This document shows, piece after piece, positions 40,590 to 52,250 of a DNA stretch of 54,705 nt. The translations under genes were made by a program, and so were the position numbers. The stretch covers positions 1 to 54,705 of the forward strand of contig NZ_JAUEPL010000048.1 of the NCBI RefSeq assembly GCF_030406405.1, in the 5' to 3' direction. This DNA is from Streptomyces ficellus. Its GTDB lineage: Bacteria; Actinomycetota; Actinomycetes; Streptomycetales; Streptomycetaceae. Each line of letters opens with the position of its first letter. The stretch's first letter is position 1. The notes beneath the pieces were generated by a model. It was not told the DNA's origin. It did not search any database and worked only from the letters and a program-made list of their open reading frames with translations.

Positions 40590-41146
40590 CACTCTTCGAA
40601 CTCGCTGCGGAGCAGAAATCCGCCGAGGTGACCGACTGGGCCGCCCGGCTCGGCTGGGTCGCCGGACTGCTCCTCTTCATCGCCCTCGTCTACTGGCTGA
40701 TGCGCCAGGGGTGGAAGTGGCGCGGCAGCCTCCAGTCGGACCTGCCGCAGCTGCCCACCGCGCCCGAAGAGCCCGGCGAGGTCAGCCTCACCATGACCGG
40801 GCGCTACCACGGGTCCACCACCGCCGGGCAGTGGCTCGACCGGATCGTGGCCCACGGCCTCGGTACCCGCAGCCGCGCCGAGCTGACCCTCAGCGACGCG
40901 GGCCTGGACGTCGTACGCCCCGGGGCGAGCGACTTCTTCATCCCGGCCGGTCAGCTGCGCGGGGCCCGGCTCGACAAGGGCATCGCGGGCAAGGTCCTCG
41001 CCGAGGGCGGCCTGCTGATCGTCACCTGGGCGCACGGCGAGACGCTGATCGACTCCGGCTTCCGCTCCGACCGGGCGGCGGAGCACACCACCTGGGTCGA
41101 CACCCTGAACACCATGATCACTACGACGGAAGGCGCCGCACGATGA
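40586..41146 (+). CDS. PH-like domain membrane protein in the pyr operon
   Basis: This 186-residue protein has one membrane helix near the N-terminus (LGWVAGLLLFIALVYWLM, about 22-39). A Pro-rich linker leads to a compact beta-rich domain (LTMTGRYHGSTTAGQWLDRIVAHGLGTRSRAELTLSDAGLDVVRPGASDFFIPAGQLRGARLD...) resembling bacterial PH-like domains. It overlaps both pyrC (GTGA) and carA (ATGA) by four bases, so it is made with the pathway enzymes. A membrane protein in the same slot is found in M. tuberculosis (Rv1382, between pyrC and carA). No enzyme motif is visible; it may tether or sense the pathway at the membrane, which is a guess. Confidence 0.88.
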   Translation: MTLFELAAEQKSAEVTDWAARLGWVAGLLLFIALVYWLMRQGWKWRGSLQSDLPQLPTAPEEPGEVSLTMTGRYHGSTTAGQWLDRIVAHGLGTRSRAELTLSDAGLDVVRPGASDFFIPAGQLRGARLDKGIAGKVLAEGGLLIVTWAHGETLIDSGFRSDRAAEHTTWVDTLNTMITTTEGAAR

Positions 41147-42274
41147 CGACCTCCACCCGGGGAACCAGGGTTCCCGCCGTACTCGTCCTGGAGGACGGCC
41201 GCAGCTTCCGCGGCCGCGCCTACGGGGCCGTGGGGGAAACCTTCGGCGAGGCGGTCTTCTCCACCGGCATGACCGGCTACCAGGAGACCCTGACCGACCC
41301 GTCGTACCACCGCCAGGTCGTCGTGATGACCGCGCCGCACGTCGGCAACACCGGCGTCAACGACGAGGACCCCGAGTCCAGGAAGATCTGGGTCTCCGGT
41401 TACGTGGTCCGCGACCCCGCCCGCGTCCCGTCCAACTGGCGCGCCACGCGCACGCTGGACGAGGAGCTGGCCGCCCAGGGCGTCGTCGGCATCAGCGGCA
41501 TCGACACCCGCGCCCTCACCCGCCACCTGCGCGAGCGCGGCGCCATGCGCGTCGGCATCTTCTCCGGCGACGCGATCGCCGACGAAACGACCCTGCTGGC
41601 CAAGGTCAAGGCCGCCCCGCAGATGAAGGGCGCCGACCTCGCCGCCGAGGTCGCCACCACCGAGCCGTACGTCGTCCCCGCGATCGGTGAGAAGAAGTTC
41701 ACCGTCGCCGCCGTCGACCTCGGCATCAAGGGCATGACCCCGCGCCGGATGGCCGAGCGCGGCATCGAGGTGCACGTCCTGCCCGCCACCGCCACCGCGG
41801 ACGACGTCTTCGCCGTCAACCCGGACGGCGTGTTCTTCTCCAACGGCCCCGGCGACCCCGCCACCGCCGACGGCCCCGTCGCCGTCATGCGGGCCGTCCT
41901 GGAGCGCAGGACGCCGCTGTTCGGCATCTGCTTCGGCAACCAGATCCTCGGCCGCGCACTCGGCTTCGGCACGTACAAGCTGAAGTACGGCCACCGCGGC
42001 ATCAACCAGCCCGTGCAGGACCGTACGACCGGCAAGGTCGAGGTCACCGCGCACAACCACGGCTTCGCCGTCGACGCCCCCCTCGACACGGTGTCCGACA
42101 CCCCCTACGGCCGCGCCGAGGTCTCCCACGTCTGCCTCAACGACAACGTGGTGGAGGGCCTCCAGCTGCTCGACCAGCCGGCCTTCAGCGTCCAGTACCA
42201 CCCCGAAGCGGCCGCCGGCCCGCACGACGCCGCGTACCTCTTCGACCGCTTCGTATCCCTGATGGAGGCCGAGC

Positions 42275-42282
<8 letters not shown>
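41143..42282 (+). CDS. carA: Carbamoyl phosphate synthase, small (glutaminase) subunit
   Basis: Supplies ammonia from glutamine to CarB. The 379-residue product has the N-terminal CarA domain (LEDGRSFRGRAYGAVGETFGEAVFSTGMTGYQETLTDPSY) and the class I amidotransferase domain with Cys263 in GICFGNQ and His353/Glu355 in YHPEA; SNGPGDP is the oxyanion segment. The start is the ATG overlapping the PH-like gene stop. The single carAB pair in this operon must also serve arginine synthesis unless a second copy exists elsewhere. Confidence 0.97.
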
Positions 42283-45586
<3,304 letters not shown>

Positions 45587-45597
45587 CAGCCAACCAC

Positions 45598-45627
45598 GAG
45601 GGGGACACCGGAAACGGTGTCCCCCTC
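45598..45627 (+). terminator. GNRA-capped hairpin between carB and pyrD
   Basis: GAGGGGGACACCG and CGGTGTCCCCCTC pair perfectly over 13 bases around a GAAA tetraloop, 12 bp after carB and 21 bp before pyrD. It is as strong as the terminators at operon ends in this window, yet lies inside the pyr operon. Confidence 0.7.
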
Positions 45628-45647
45628 CTCATGAGGACACCACCACC

Positions 45648-46747
<1,100 letters not shown>

Positions 46748-46751
<4 letters not shown>

Positions 46752-47596
46752 GCCCGCTCGACCCCTTCGGCGCGCGTCTGCGCCGGACCATGGACGCCCG
46801 TGGCCCGCTGTGCGTCGGCATCGACCCGCACGGCTCCCTGCTGTCCGCCTGGGGGCTGAACGACGACATCCACGGCCTGGAGACCTTCACGCGCACGGTC
46901 GTCGACGCCCTCGCCGACCGGGTCGCCGTCTTCAAGCCGCAGAGCGCCTTCTTCGAGCGCTTCGGCTCGCGCGGCATCGCCGTCCTGGAGAAGGCCGTGG
47001 CCGACCTCCGCGACGCGGGTGCCCTGGTGATCATGGACGCCAAGCGCGGCGACATCGGCTCCACCATGGCCGCCTACGCCGAGACGTACCTGCGCAAGGA
47101 CGCGCCCCTGTTCTCCGACGCGCTGACCGTCTCCCCGTACCTCGGGTACGGCTCGCTCAAGCCGGCCGTCGATCTGGCGCGCGAGAGCGGCGCCGGGCTG
47201 TTCGTCCTGGCCCTCACCTCCAACCCGGAGGGGGCCGAGGTCCAGCGCGCGGTGCGCTCCGAGGACCCGGCCGGGCGCACCATCGGCGCGACCATGCTCG
47301 CCCACCTCGCCGACGAGAACGCGGGGGAGACGCCCCTGGGGTCCTTCGGCGCGGTCGTCGGCGCCACGCTCGGCGACCTCTCCTCGTACGACCTGGACAT
47401 CAACGGCCCGCTCCTCGCGCCGGGCATCGGCGCGCAGGGCGCGACCCCGGCCGACCTGCCGGGTGTCTTCGGCGCCGCCGTACGCAACGTGGTGCCCAGC
47501 GTCAGCAGGGGCGTGCTGCGGCACGGTCCGGACGCGGCGGGACTGCGCGAGGCGGCGCGGCGGTACGCCGAGGAGGTACGGGCGGCGATCGGCTGA
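46748..47596 (+). CDS. pyrF: Orotidine 5'-phosphate decarboxylase
   Basis: Final UMP-forming step. The 282-residue product is of the longer (type 2, PyrF/mycobacterial-like) family. CVGIDPHGSLLSAWGL holds the first Asp, VAVFKPQSAFFERFGS follows, the catalytic network lies in VIMDAKRGDIGSTMAAYAETYL, and the phosphate-binding end is LLAPGIGAQGATPAD. Starts inside the pyrD stop (ATGA). Completes an operon encoding all steps to UMP except pyrE (orotate phosphoribosyltransferase), which is not in the window. Confidence 0.97.
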
Positions 47597-47629
47597 CCCG
47601 TCCGCCCGGGCCCGTCCTCTCGGACCCGT

Positions 47630-47668
47630 CATCCGGCCCTCATCCGGCCCTCATCCGGCCCTCATCCG
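47630..47668. repeat. 11-bp tandem repeat after pyrF
   Basis: Three direct copies of CATCCGGCCCT (47630-47662) plus a partial fourth, between the pyrF stop and its terminator. Confidence 0.9.
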
Positions 47669-47673
47669 CAGGC

Positions 47674-47708
47674 GAGCCCGCGGTCGTCCCGGCGACGACC
47701 GTGGGCTC
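47674..47708 (+). terminator. Intrinsic terminator of the pyr operon
   Basis: Fifteen-base arms (47674-47688 and 47694-47708) pair with a single G-U wobble around a CCGGC loop, 78 bp after pyrF. Confidence 0.8.
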
Positions 47709-47914
47709 AGGCGTTCCGGGTGCCGCTCCGGGCCCTTCCCGGCGTGTTTCCCGGCGTGTGATGTACCCCACTCGCGGTGCGGATCGGAGCTTCTCCAGGG
47801 CGTCGCGGGACCGGCTCGCGATCGTCCTTTCCGAAATCTGCACGCCAAACCGGGTCGTTATATCTGAAATGTCTGGGTAGGTCGATGCTGACCAGGACTT
47901 TTCGTCTGTTCTCG

Positions 47915-47943
47915 CTGACTCCGGCGGCCATGGCCGCTAGTCT
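47915..47943 (+). promoter_or_regulatory. Upstream promoter of sIHF gene
   Basis: CTGACT (47915-47920), 17 bases, TAGTCT (47938-47943). Leader would be about 100 bases. The preceding 47709-47914 holds no gene that I can support; it includes a less GC-rich patch around GTCGTTATATCTGAAATG (47855-47872). Confidence 0.6.
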
Positions 47944-47976
47944 CCGTCGCAGAGCCAACGTGCACTGCGTTGCTCG

Positions 47977-48005
47977 TTGCTCCCCTGGTGTGGGCCGACT
48001 AGGTT
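47977..48005 (+). promoter_or_regulatory. Downstream promoter of sIHF gene
   Basis: TTGCTC (47977-47982), 17 bases, TAGGTT (48000-48005). Start expected near 48012, leader about 40 bases. Confidence 0.6.
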
Positions 48006-48052
48006 CCTCACCGGTCCGTATCCGACAGTTCGACATCCGAGGTGACGTAGGC

Positions 48053-48376
48053 GTGGCTCTTCCGCCCCTTACCCCTGAACAGCGCGCAGCCGCGCTCGAA
48101 AAGGCCGCCGCGGCTCGCCGGGAGCGGGCCGAGGTCAAGAATCGACTCAAGCACTCCGGCGCCTCACTCCAAGAGGTCATCAAGCAGGGCCAGGAGAACG
48201 AAGTCATCGGCAAGATGAAGGTCTCCGCCCTCCTCGAGTCCCTGCCGGGCGTGGGCAAGGTCCGCGCCAAGCAGATCATGGAGCGGCTCGGCATCTCCGA
48301 GAGTCGCCGTGTGCGGGGTCTCGGCTCCAACCAGATCGCGTCCCTGGAGCGCGAGTTCGGCAGCTCCGGAGCCTGA
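48053..48376 (+). CDS. mihF: Integration host factor, actinobacterial type (sIHF)
   Basis: Nucleoid-associated DNA-binding protein, 107 residues, the same length and nearly the same sequence as S. coelicolor sIHF as I recall it. A long basic N-terminal helix (TPEQRAAALEKAAAARRERAEVKNRLKHSG) precedes a helix-two-turn-helix-like domain (KMKVSALLESLPGVGKVRAKQIMERLGISESRRVRGLGSNQIASLEREFG). In Streptomyces it compacts DNA and affects sporulation, chromosome segregation and antibiotic production; in mycobacteria the homologue is essential and stimulates phage L5 integration. The GTG at 48053 follows GAGGTGA at about 7 bases; a longer in-frame extension is spurious. gmk follows 38 bp later. Confidence 0.96.
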   Translation: MALPPLTPEQRAAALEKAAAARRERAEVKNRLKHSGASLQEVIKQGQENEVIGKMKVSALLESLPGVGKVRAKQIMERLGISESRRVRGLGSNQIASLEREFGSSGA

Positions 48377-48414
48377 CGTCCAGGGCACTGAGGTAAACCT
48401 GGAATAATCGCCCC

Positions 48415-49008
48415 ATGGCTGCAACATCCCGGGGCTCCGCCCCCGAGCCCCCGGACGTACGTCCGCGGCTGACCGTGCTCTCCGGCCCCTCAGGGGTCGG
48501 CAAGAGCACGGTCGTCGCTCATCTGCGCAAGGTCCACCCCGAGGTCTGGCTGTCGGTGTCCGCCACGACCCGCAAGCCGCGACCCGGCGAGCGGGACGGC
48601 GTGCAGTACTACTTCGTCAGCGACGAGGAGTTCGACAAGCTGATCGCCAACGGCGAGCTGCTGGAGTGGGCCGAGTTCGCCGGCAACCGCTACGGCACGC
48701 CGCGCCACGCCGTGCTGGAGCGGCTCGAGGCGGGCGAGCCCGTACTGCTGGAGATCGACCTCCAGGGTGCGCGGCTGGTCCGTGAGTCGATGCCGGAGGC
48801 GCAGCTGGTGTTCCTGGCGCCGCCGAGCTGGGACGAGCTGGTCCGCCGGCTGACCGGCCGGGGTACGGAGCCGCCGGAGGTCATCGAGCGCCGTCTTGAG
48901 GCAGCCAAGATCGAACTCGCGGCCGAGGCCGAGTTCGACACCACCCTGGTCAACACCTCCGTCGAGGACGTAGCCCGTGAGCTGCTAGCCTTGATGCAAG
49001 TTGTTTGA
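48415..49008 (+). CDS. gmk: Guanylate kinase
   Basis: Phosphorylates GMP/dGMP. The 197-residue product has the P-loop LSGPSGVGKSTVV, GMP-binding VSATTRKPRPGERDGVQYYFV and GELLEWAEFAGNRYGTPR, the ILLEID-like segment VLLEIDLQGAR and the lid region LTGRGTEPPEVIERRL. No good Shine-Dalgarno sequence precedes the ATG; AATAAT 7 bases upstream could be a -10 element of a leaderless transcript, in addition to read-through from sIHF. It lies with rpoZ and coaBC in a conserved order. Confidence 0.97.
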   Translation: MAATSRGSAPEPPDVRPRLTVLSGPSGVGKSTVVAHLRKVHPEVWLSVSATTRKPRPGERDGVQYYFVSDEEFDKLIANGELLEWAEFAGNRYGTPRHAVLERLEAGEPVLLEIDLQGARLVRESMPEAQLVFLAPPSWDELVRRLTGRGTEPPEVIERRLEAAKIELAAEAEFDTTLVNTSVEDVARELLALMQVV

Positions 49009-49048
49009 TCTTTGTCCCATTTTCCAGAAGTTTTTCGGAAGGTAGAGC

Positions 49049-49321
49049 GTGTCCTCTTCCATCACCGCGCCCGAGGGCATCATCAACCCGCCGATCGATG
49101 AGCTGCTCGAGGCCACTGACTCGAAGTACAGCCTCGTGATCTACGCGGCCAAGCGTGCGCGTCAGATCAACGCGTACTACTCGCAGCTCGGTGAGGGCCT
49201 GCTGGAGTACGTCGGTCCGCTGGTGGACACCCACGTCCACGAGAAGCCGCTCTCGATCGCCCTGCGTGAGATCAACGCGGGTCTGCTGACCTCCGAGGCC
49301 ATCGAGGGCCCGGCCCAGTAG
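49049..49321 (+). CDS. rpoZ: RNA polymerase omega subunit
   Basis: Small subunit that wraps the beta-prime C-terminus and aids assembly. The 90-residue product has the conserved PPIDELLEATDSKYSLVIYAAKRARQINAYY core and EKPLSIALREINAGLL. GTG start after GGAAGG. In S. coelicolor loss of omega impairs differentiation. Placed 40 bp after gmk; ends at a strong terminator. Confidence 0.97.
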   Translation: MSSSITAPEGIINPPIDELLEATDSKYSLVIYAAKRARQINAYYSQLGEGLLEYVGPLVDTHVHEKPLSIALREINAGLLTSEAIEGPAQ

Positions 49322-49341
49322 GCGCCCCACTGCACGTCATG

Positions 49342-49372
49342 ACAGGCCCGGTGGACACTCCGCCGGGCCTGT
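49342..49372 (+). terminator. Intrinsic terminator after rpoZ
   Basis: Fourteen-base arms (49342-49355 and 49359-49372) pair with one G-U wobble around a 3-base loop, followed by GGTGTGTC. Confidence 0.75.
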
Positions 49373-49420
49373 GGTGTGTCATGGAGACCGTAGTAGCGAG
49401 CCGGAGCCGGGAGGCGTTGA

Positions 49421-50623
49421 GTGGACAAGCCGAAGGTGGTCCTCGGAGTCAGCGGCGGCATCGCCGCCTACAAGGCGTGCGAACTGCTGCGGCGGCTGAC
49501 CGAGTCGGGCCATGACGTACGCGTCGTCCCGACCGCCTCCGCCCTGCACTTCGTGGGCGCGGCCACCTGGTCCGCGCTCTCCGGACACCCGGTTACGACC
49601 GAGGTCTGGTCGGACGTCCACGAGGTTCCCCACGTACGCGTCGGGCAGGCGGCCGACCTCGTGGTCGTCGCCCCCGCCACGGCCGACATGCTGGCCAAGG
49701 CCGCCCACGGCCTCGCCGACGACCTGCTCACCAACACCCTCCTCACCGCTCGATGTCCGGTGATCTTCGCACCGGCCATGCACACCGAGATGTGGGAGCA
49801 CCCCGCCACCCAGGAGAACGTCGCCACGCTGCGGCGCCGGGGCGCCGTGGTCATCGAACCGGCAGTCGGCCGGCTCACCGGCGCCGACACCGGCAAGGGC
49901 CGGCTGCCCGACCCCGACGAGATCTTCGAGGTCTGCCGGCGGGTGCTCGCACGCGGCACGGCCGGGCCCGACCTCGCGGGCCGCCATGTGGTGGTGAGCG
50001 CGGGCGGTACGCGCGAGCCGCTGGACCCGGTGCGGTACCTGGGGAACCGTTCCTCCGGAAAGCAGGGGTACGCCCTCGCCAGGACCGCCGCCGCCCGGGG
50101 TGCCCGCGTCACGCTGATCGAGGCCAACACCGGCATGCCCGACCCGGCGGGCGTGGACGTGGTCCACGTGGGAACGGCCGTCCAACTGCGCGAGGCCGTA
50201 CTCAAGGCGGCGGCCGACGCGGACGCCGTGGTGATGGCCGCGGCCGTGGCGGACTTCCGCCCCGCCGCGTACGCCGAAGGCAAGATCAAGAAGAAGGAGG
50301 GCCAGGAGCCCGCGCCCGTGGCGCTGGTCCGCAACCCCGACATCCTGGCCGAGATCTCCGCCGAGCGCCCCCGCCCGGACCAGGTCATCGTCGGCTTCGC
50401 CGCCGAAACGGACGACGTGCTGGCCCATGGCCGCGACAAGCTGCGCCGCAAGGGCTGCGACCTGCTCGTGGTGAACGAGGTGGGGGAGCGCAAGACGTTC
50501 GGCTCCGAGGAGAACGAAGCTGTGGTGCTGGCGGCGGACGGCGGGGAGACCCCCGTGCCGTACGGCCCCAAGGAAGCCCTGGCGGACACGGTCTGGGACC
50601 TTGTCGCCCCCCGCCTCGGGTGA
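49421..50623 (+). CDS. coaBC: Bifunctional CoaBC (phosphopantothenoylcysteine synthetase/decarboxylase)
   Basis: Makes 4'-phosphopantetheine from phosphopantothenate and cysteine in coenzyme A synthesis. The 400-residue product has two domains. N-terminal CoaC is a flavoprotein decarboxylase: VSGGIAAYKACELLRRL, catalytic His71 in PHVRVG, PATADMLAKAAHGLADDLLTNTLL, and the active-site loop CPVIFAPAMHTEMW. C-terminal CoaB is the CTP-dependent ligase, starting near GRHVVVSAGGTREPLDPVRYLGNRSSGKQG, with AAVADFRP and KIKKKEG. GTG start. Follows the rpoZ terminator, so it probably has its own promoter. Confidence 0.97.
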   Translation: MDKPKVVLGVSGGIAAYKACELLRRLTESGHDVRVVPTASALHFVGAATWSALSGHPVTTEVWSDVHEVPHVRVGQAADLVVVAPATADMLAKAAHGLADDLLTNTLLTARCPVIFAPAMHTEMWEHPATQENVATLRRRGAVVIEPAVGRLTGADTGKGRLPDPDEIFEVCRRVLARGTAGPDLAGRHVVVSAGGTREPLDPVRYLGNRSSGKQGYALARTAAARGARVTLIEANTGMPDPAGVDVVHVGTAVQLREAVLKAAADADAVVMAAAVADFRPAAYAEGKIKKKEGQEPAPVALVRNPDILAEISAERPRPDQVIVGFAAETDDVLAHGRDKLRRKGCDLLVVNEVGERKTFGSEENEAVVLAADGGETPVPYGPKEALADTVWDLVAPRLG

Positions 50624-50625
50624 GG

Positions 50626-50652
50626 GACTCGGGCCTGACTCCGGCCTGAGTC
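50626..50652 (+). terminator. Hairpin after coaBC
   Basis: GACTCGGGCC (50626-50635) and GGCCTGAGTC (50643-50652) pair over ten positions with one G-U wobble, 2 bp after the coaBC stop. Confidence 0.6.
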
Positions 50653-50658
50653 CGGTAT

Positions 50659-50688
50659 GACTCGGACAGGACTCGGACAGGACTCGGA
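50659..50688. repeat. 11-bp direct repeats upstream of metK
   Basis: GACTCGGACAG occurs twice in tandem (50659-50669, 50670-50680) plus eight bases of a third copy. It is followed by an unusually AT-rich patch (about 50690-50720). Confidence 0.85.
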
Positions 50689-50779
50689 TGAAGAGGGATG
50701 AATTTCTCATTTCGCCCCTTTGGGTGGATGGAGCCCCCTGAAAACCGGCGTTCCGGCCGGTGGCGAGGGTCGATCTTCC

Positions 50780-50862
50780 TACCGTGGAGGCGACCGGACC
50801 GGCCGATCCGGCTCCCACCGTGCGAGACACCTGGTCCAACCGCCGAGAGCGCCCGATAAACT
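50780..50862 (+). promoter_or_regulatory. Two candidate -10 elements for metK
   Basis: TACCGT at 50780-50785 and TAAACT at 50857-50862. The first would give a leader of about 150 bases, the second about 75 bases containing a GGGGC/GCCCC hairpin near 50880-50892. Neither has a good -35 hexamer. I see no match to SAM-I, SAM-II or SAM-IV riboswitch cores. Confidence 0.4.
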
Positions 50863-50943
50863 GTCCTCGGAACGACGCGGGGCGCAGCCCCCTGCCGGTC
50901 CGCAAATGATCAGCCAGCAGCCGCTGCAACCCCAGGGAGCGTT

Positions 50944-52152
50944 GTGTCCCGTCGTCTGTTCACCTCGGAGTCCGTGACCGAAGGTCACCCCGACAAGATC
51001 GCTGACCAGATCAGCGACACGATTCTCGATGCGCTGCTGCGGGAGGACCCCACCTCGCGTGTCGCCGTGGAGACGTTGATCACCACCGGCTTGGTGCACG
51101 TGGCCGGCGAGGTGACGACCAAGGCGTATGCCGACATCCCCACGCTGGTGCGCAGCAAGATCCTGGAGATCGGTTACGACTCCTCGAAGAAGGGCTTCGA
51201 CGGCGCGTCCTGCGGCGTGTCGGTGTCCATCGGCGCCCAGTCGCCGGACATCGCGCAGGGTGTCGACACGGCGTACGAGAAGCGTGTCGAGGGTGATGAG
51301 GACGAGCTCGACAAGCAGGGCGCGGGCGACCAGGGCCTGATGTTCGGGTACGCGTCGGACGAGACGCCCGAGTTGATGCCGCTGCCGATCCACCTCGCGC
51401 ACCGGCTGTCCAAGCGCCTGACCGAGGTCCGCAAGAACGGCACCATCCCCTACCTGCGCCCCGATGGCAAGACGCAGGTCACCATCGAGTACGACGGTGA
51501 CAAGGCGGTCCGCCTCGACACGGTTGTCGTCTCCTCGCAGCACGCCTCGGACATCGACCTGGAGTCGCTGCTCGCGCCCGACATCCGCGAGTTCGTCGTC
51601 GAGCACGTGCTGAAGCAGCTCCTGGACGACGGCATCAAGCTGGACACCGAGGGATACCGGCTGCTGGTGAACCCGACCGGCCGCTTCGAGATCGGCGGCC
51701 CGATGGGTGACGCGGGCCTGACCGGCCGGAAGATCATCATCGACACGTACGGCGGCATGGCCCGCCACGGCGGCGGCGCGTTCTCCGGCAAGGACCCGTC
51801 CAAGGTCGACCGCTCGGCCGCCTACGCGATGCGCTGGGTCGCCAAGAACGTGGTCGCGGCCGGGCTCGCCTCGCGGTGCGAGGTCCAGGTCGCGTACGCC
51901 ATCGGCAAGGCCGAGCCGGTCGGTCTGTTCGTCGAGACCTTCGGCACCGCCAAGCTGGAGGTCGAGAAGATCGAGAACGCCATCGCCGAGGTCTTCGACC
52001 TCCGCCCGGCCGCGATCATCCGCGACCTCGACCTGCTGCGCCCGATCTACGCGCAGACCGCCGCCTACGGCCACTTCGGCCGCGAGCTCCCCGACTTCAC
52101 CTGGGAGCGCACCGACCGCGTGGACGCGCTGCGCACGGCGGCGGGTCTCTAA
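50944..52152 (+). CDS. metK: S-adenosylmethionine synthetase
   Basis: Makes S-adenosylmethionine from methionine and ATP. The 402-residue product has SESVTEGHPDKIADQISD, GAGDQGLMFGYASDETPELMPLPI, the phosphate-binding HGGGAFSGKDPSKVDRSAAYAMR and the metal and potassium residues of the family. GTG start 5 bases after GGGAG. In Streptomyces extra MetK activity stimulates antibiotic synthesis. It probably stands as a single-gene transcript ending at the hairpin that follows. Confidence 0.98.
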   Translation: MSRRLFTSESVTEGHPDKIADQISDTILDALLREDPTSRVAVETLITTGLVHVAGEVTTKAYADIPTLVRSKILEIGYDSSKKGFDGASCGVSVSIGAQSPDIAQGVDTAYEKRVEGDEDELDKQGAGDQGLMFGYASDETPELMPLPIHLAHRLSKRLTEVRKNGTIPYLRPDGKTQVTIEYDGDKAVRLDTVVVSSQHASDIDLESLLAPDIREFVVEHVLKQLLDDGIKLDTEGYRLLVNPTGRFEIGGPMGDAGLTGRKIIIDTYGGMARHGGGAFSGKDPSKVDRSAAYAMRWVAKNVVAAGLASRCEVQVAYAIGKAEPVGLFVETFGTAKLEVEKIENAIAEVFDLRPAAIIRDLDLLRPIYAQTAAYGHFGRELPDFTWERTDRVDALRTAAGL

Positions 52153-52162
52153 GGCCTCATCG

Positions 52163-52199
52163 CGGAGTCCGGCACCCTTGGGAAGGGTGCCGGACTCCG
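52163..52199 (+). terminator. Intrinsic terminator after metK
   Basis: Seventeen-base perfectly complementary arms (52163-52179 and 52183-52199) around a GGG loop. Separates metK from the priA promoter. Confidence 0.85.
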
Positions 52200-52220
52200 G
52201 CGTTTTCCGGGCAGGGGGCG

Positions 52221-52243
52221 CTGTCAGTGGGCTCTGGTAGGAA
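52221..52243 (+). promoter_or_regulatory. DNA-damage promoter (RecA-NDp/PafBC type) of priA
   Basis: CTGTCAGTG (52221-52229), exactly 8 bases, TAGGAA (52238-52243). Two differences from the TTGTCRGTG-N8-TANNNT consensus (first base, last base). The -10 ends 8 bases before the GTG start, the same leaderless geometry as rarA. Confidence 0.72.
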
Positions 52244-52250
52244 TGGGGCT

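Noticed and set aside
48550..48572. CTGTCGGTG in gmk as a further damage promoter
   Set aside because: The 9-mer fits, but no TANNNT follows at 8 bases and it lies inside coding sequence.
50624..50943. SAM riboswitch upstream of metK
   Set aside because: No core motif of SAM-I, SAM-II or SAM-IV classes is recognisable. The region is kept as an observation only.
51217..51235. GTGTCGGTG in metK as a damage promoter
   Set aside because: Inside the coding region and without a -10 element at the required spacing.
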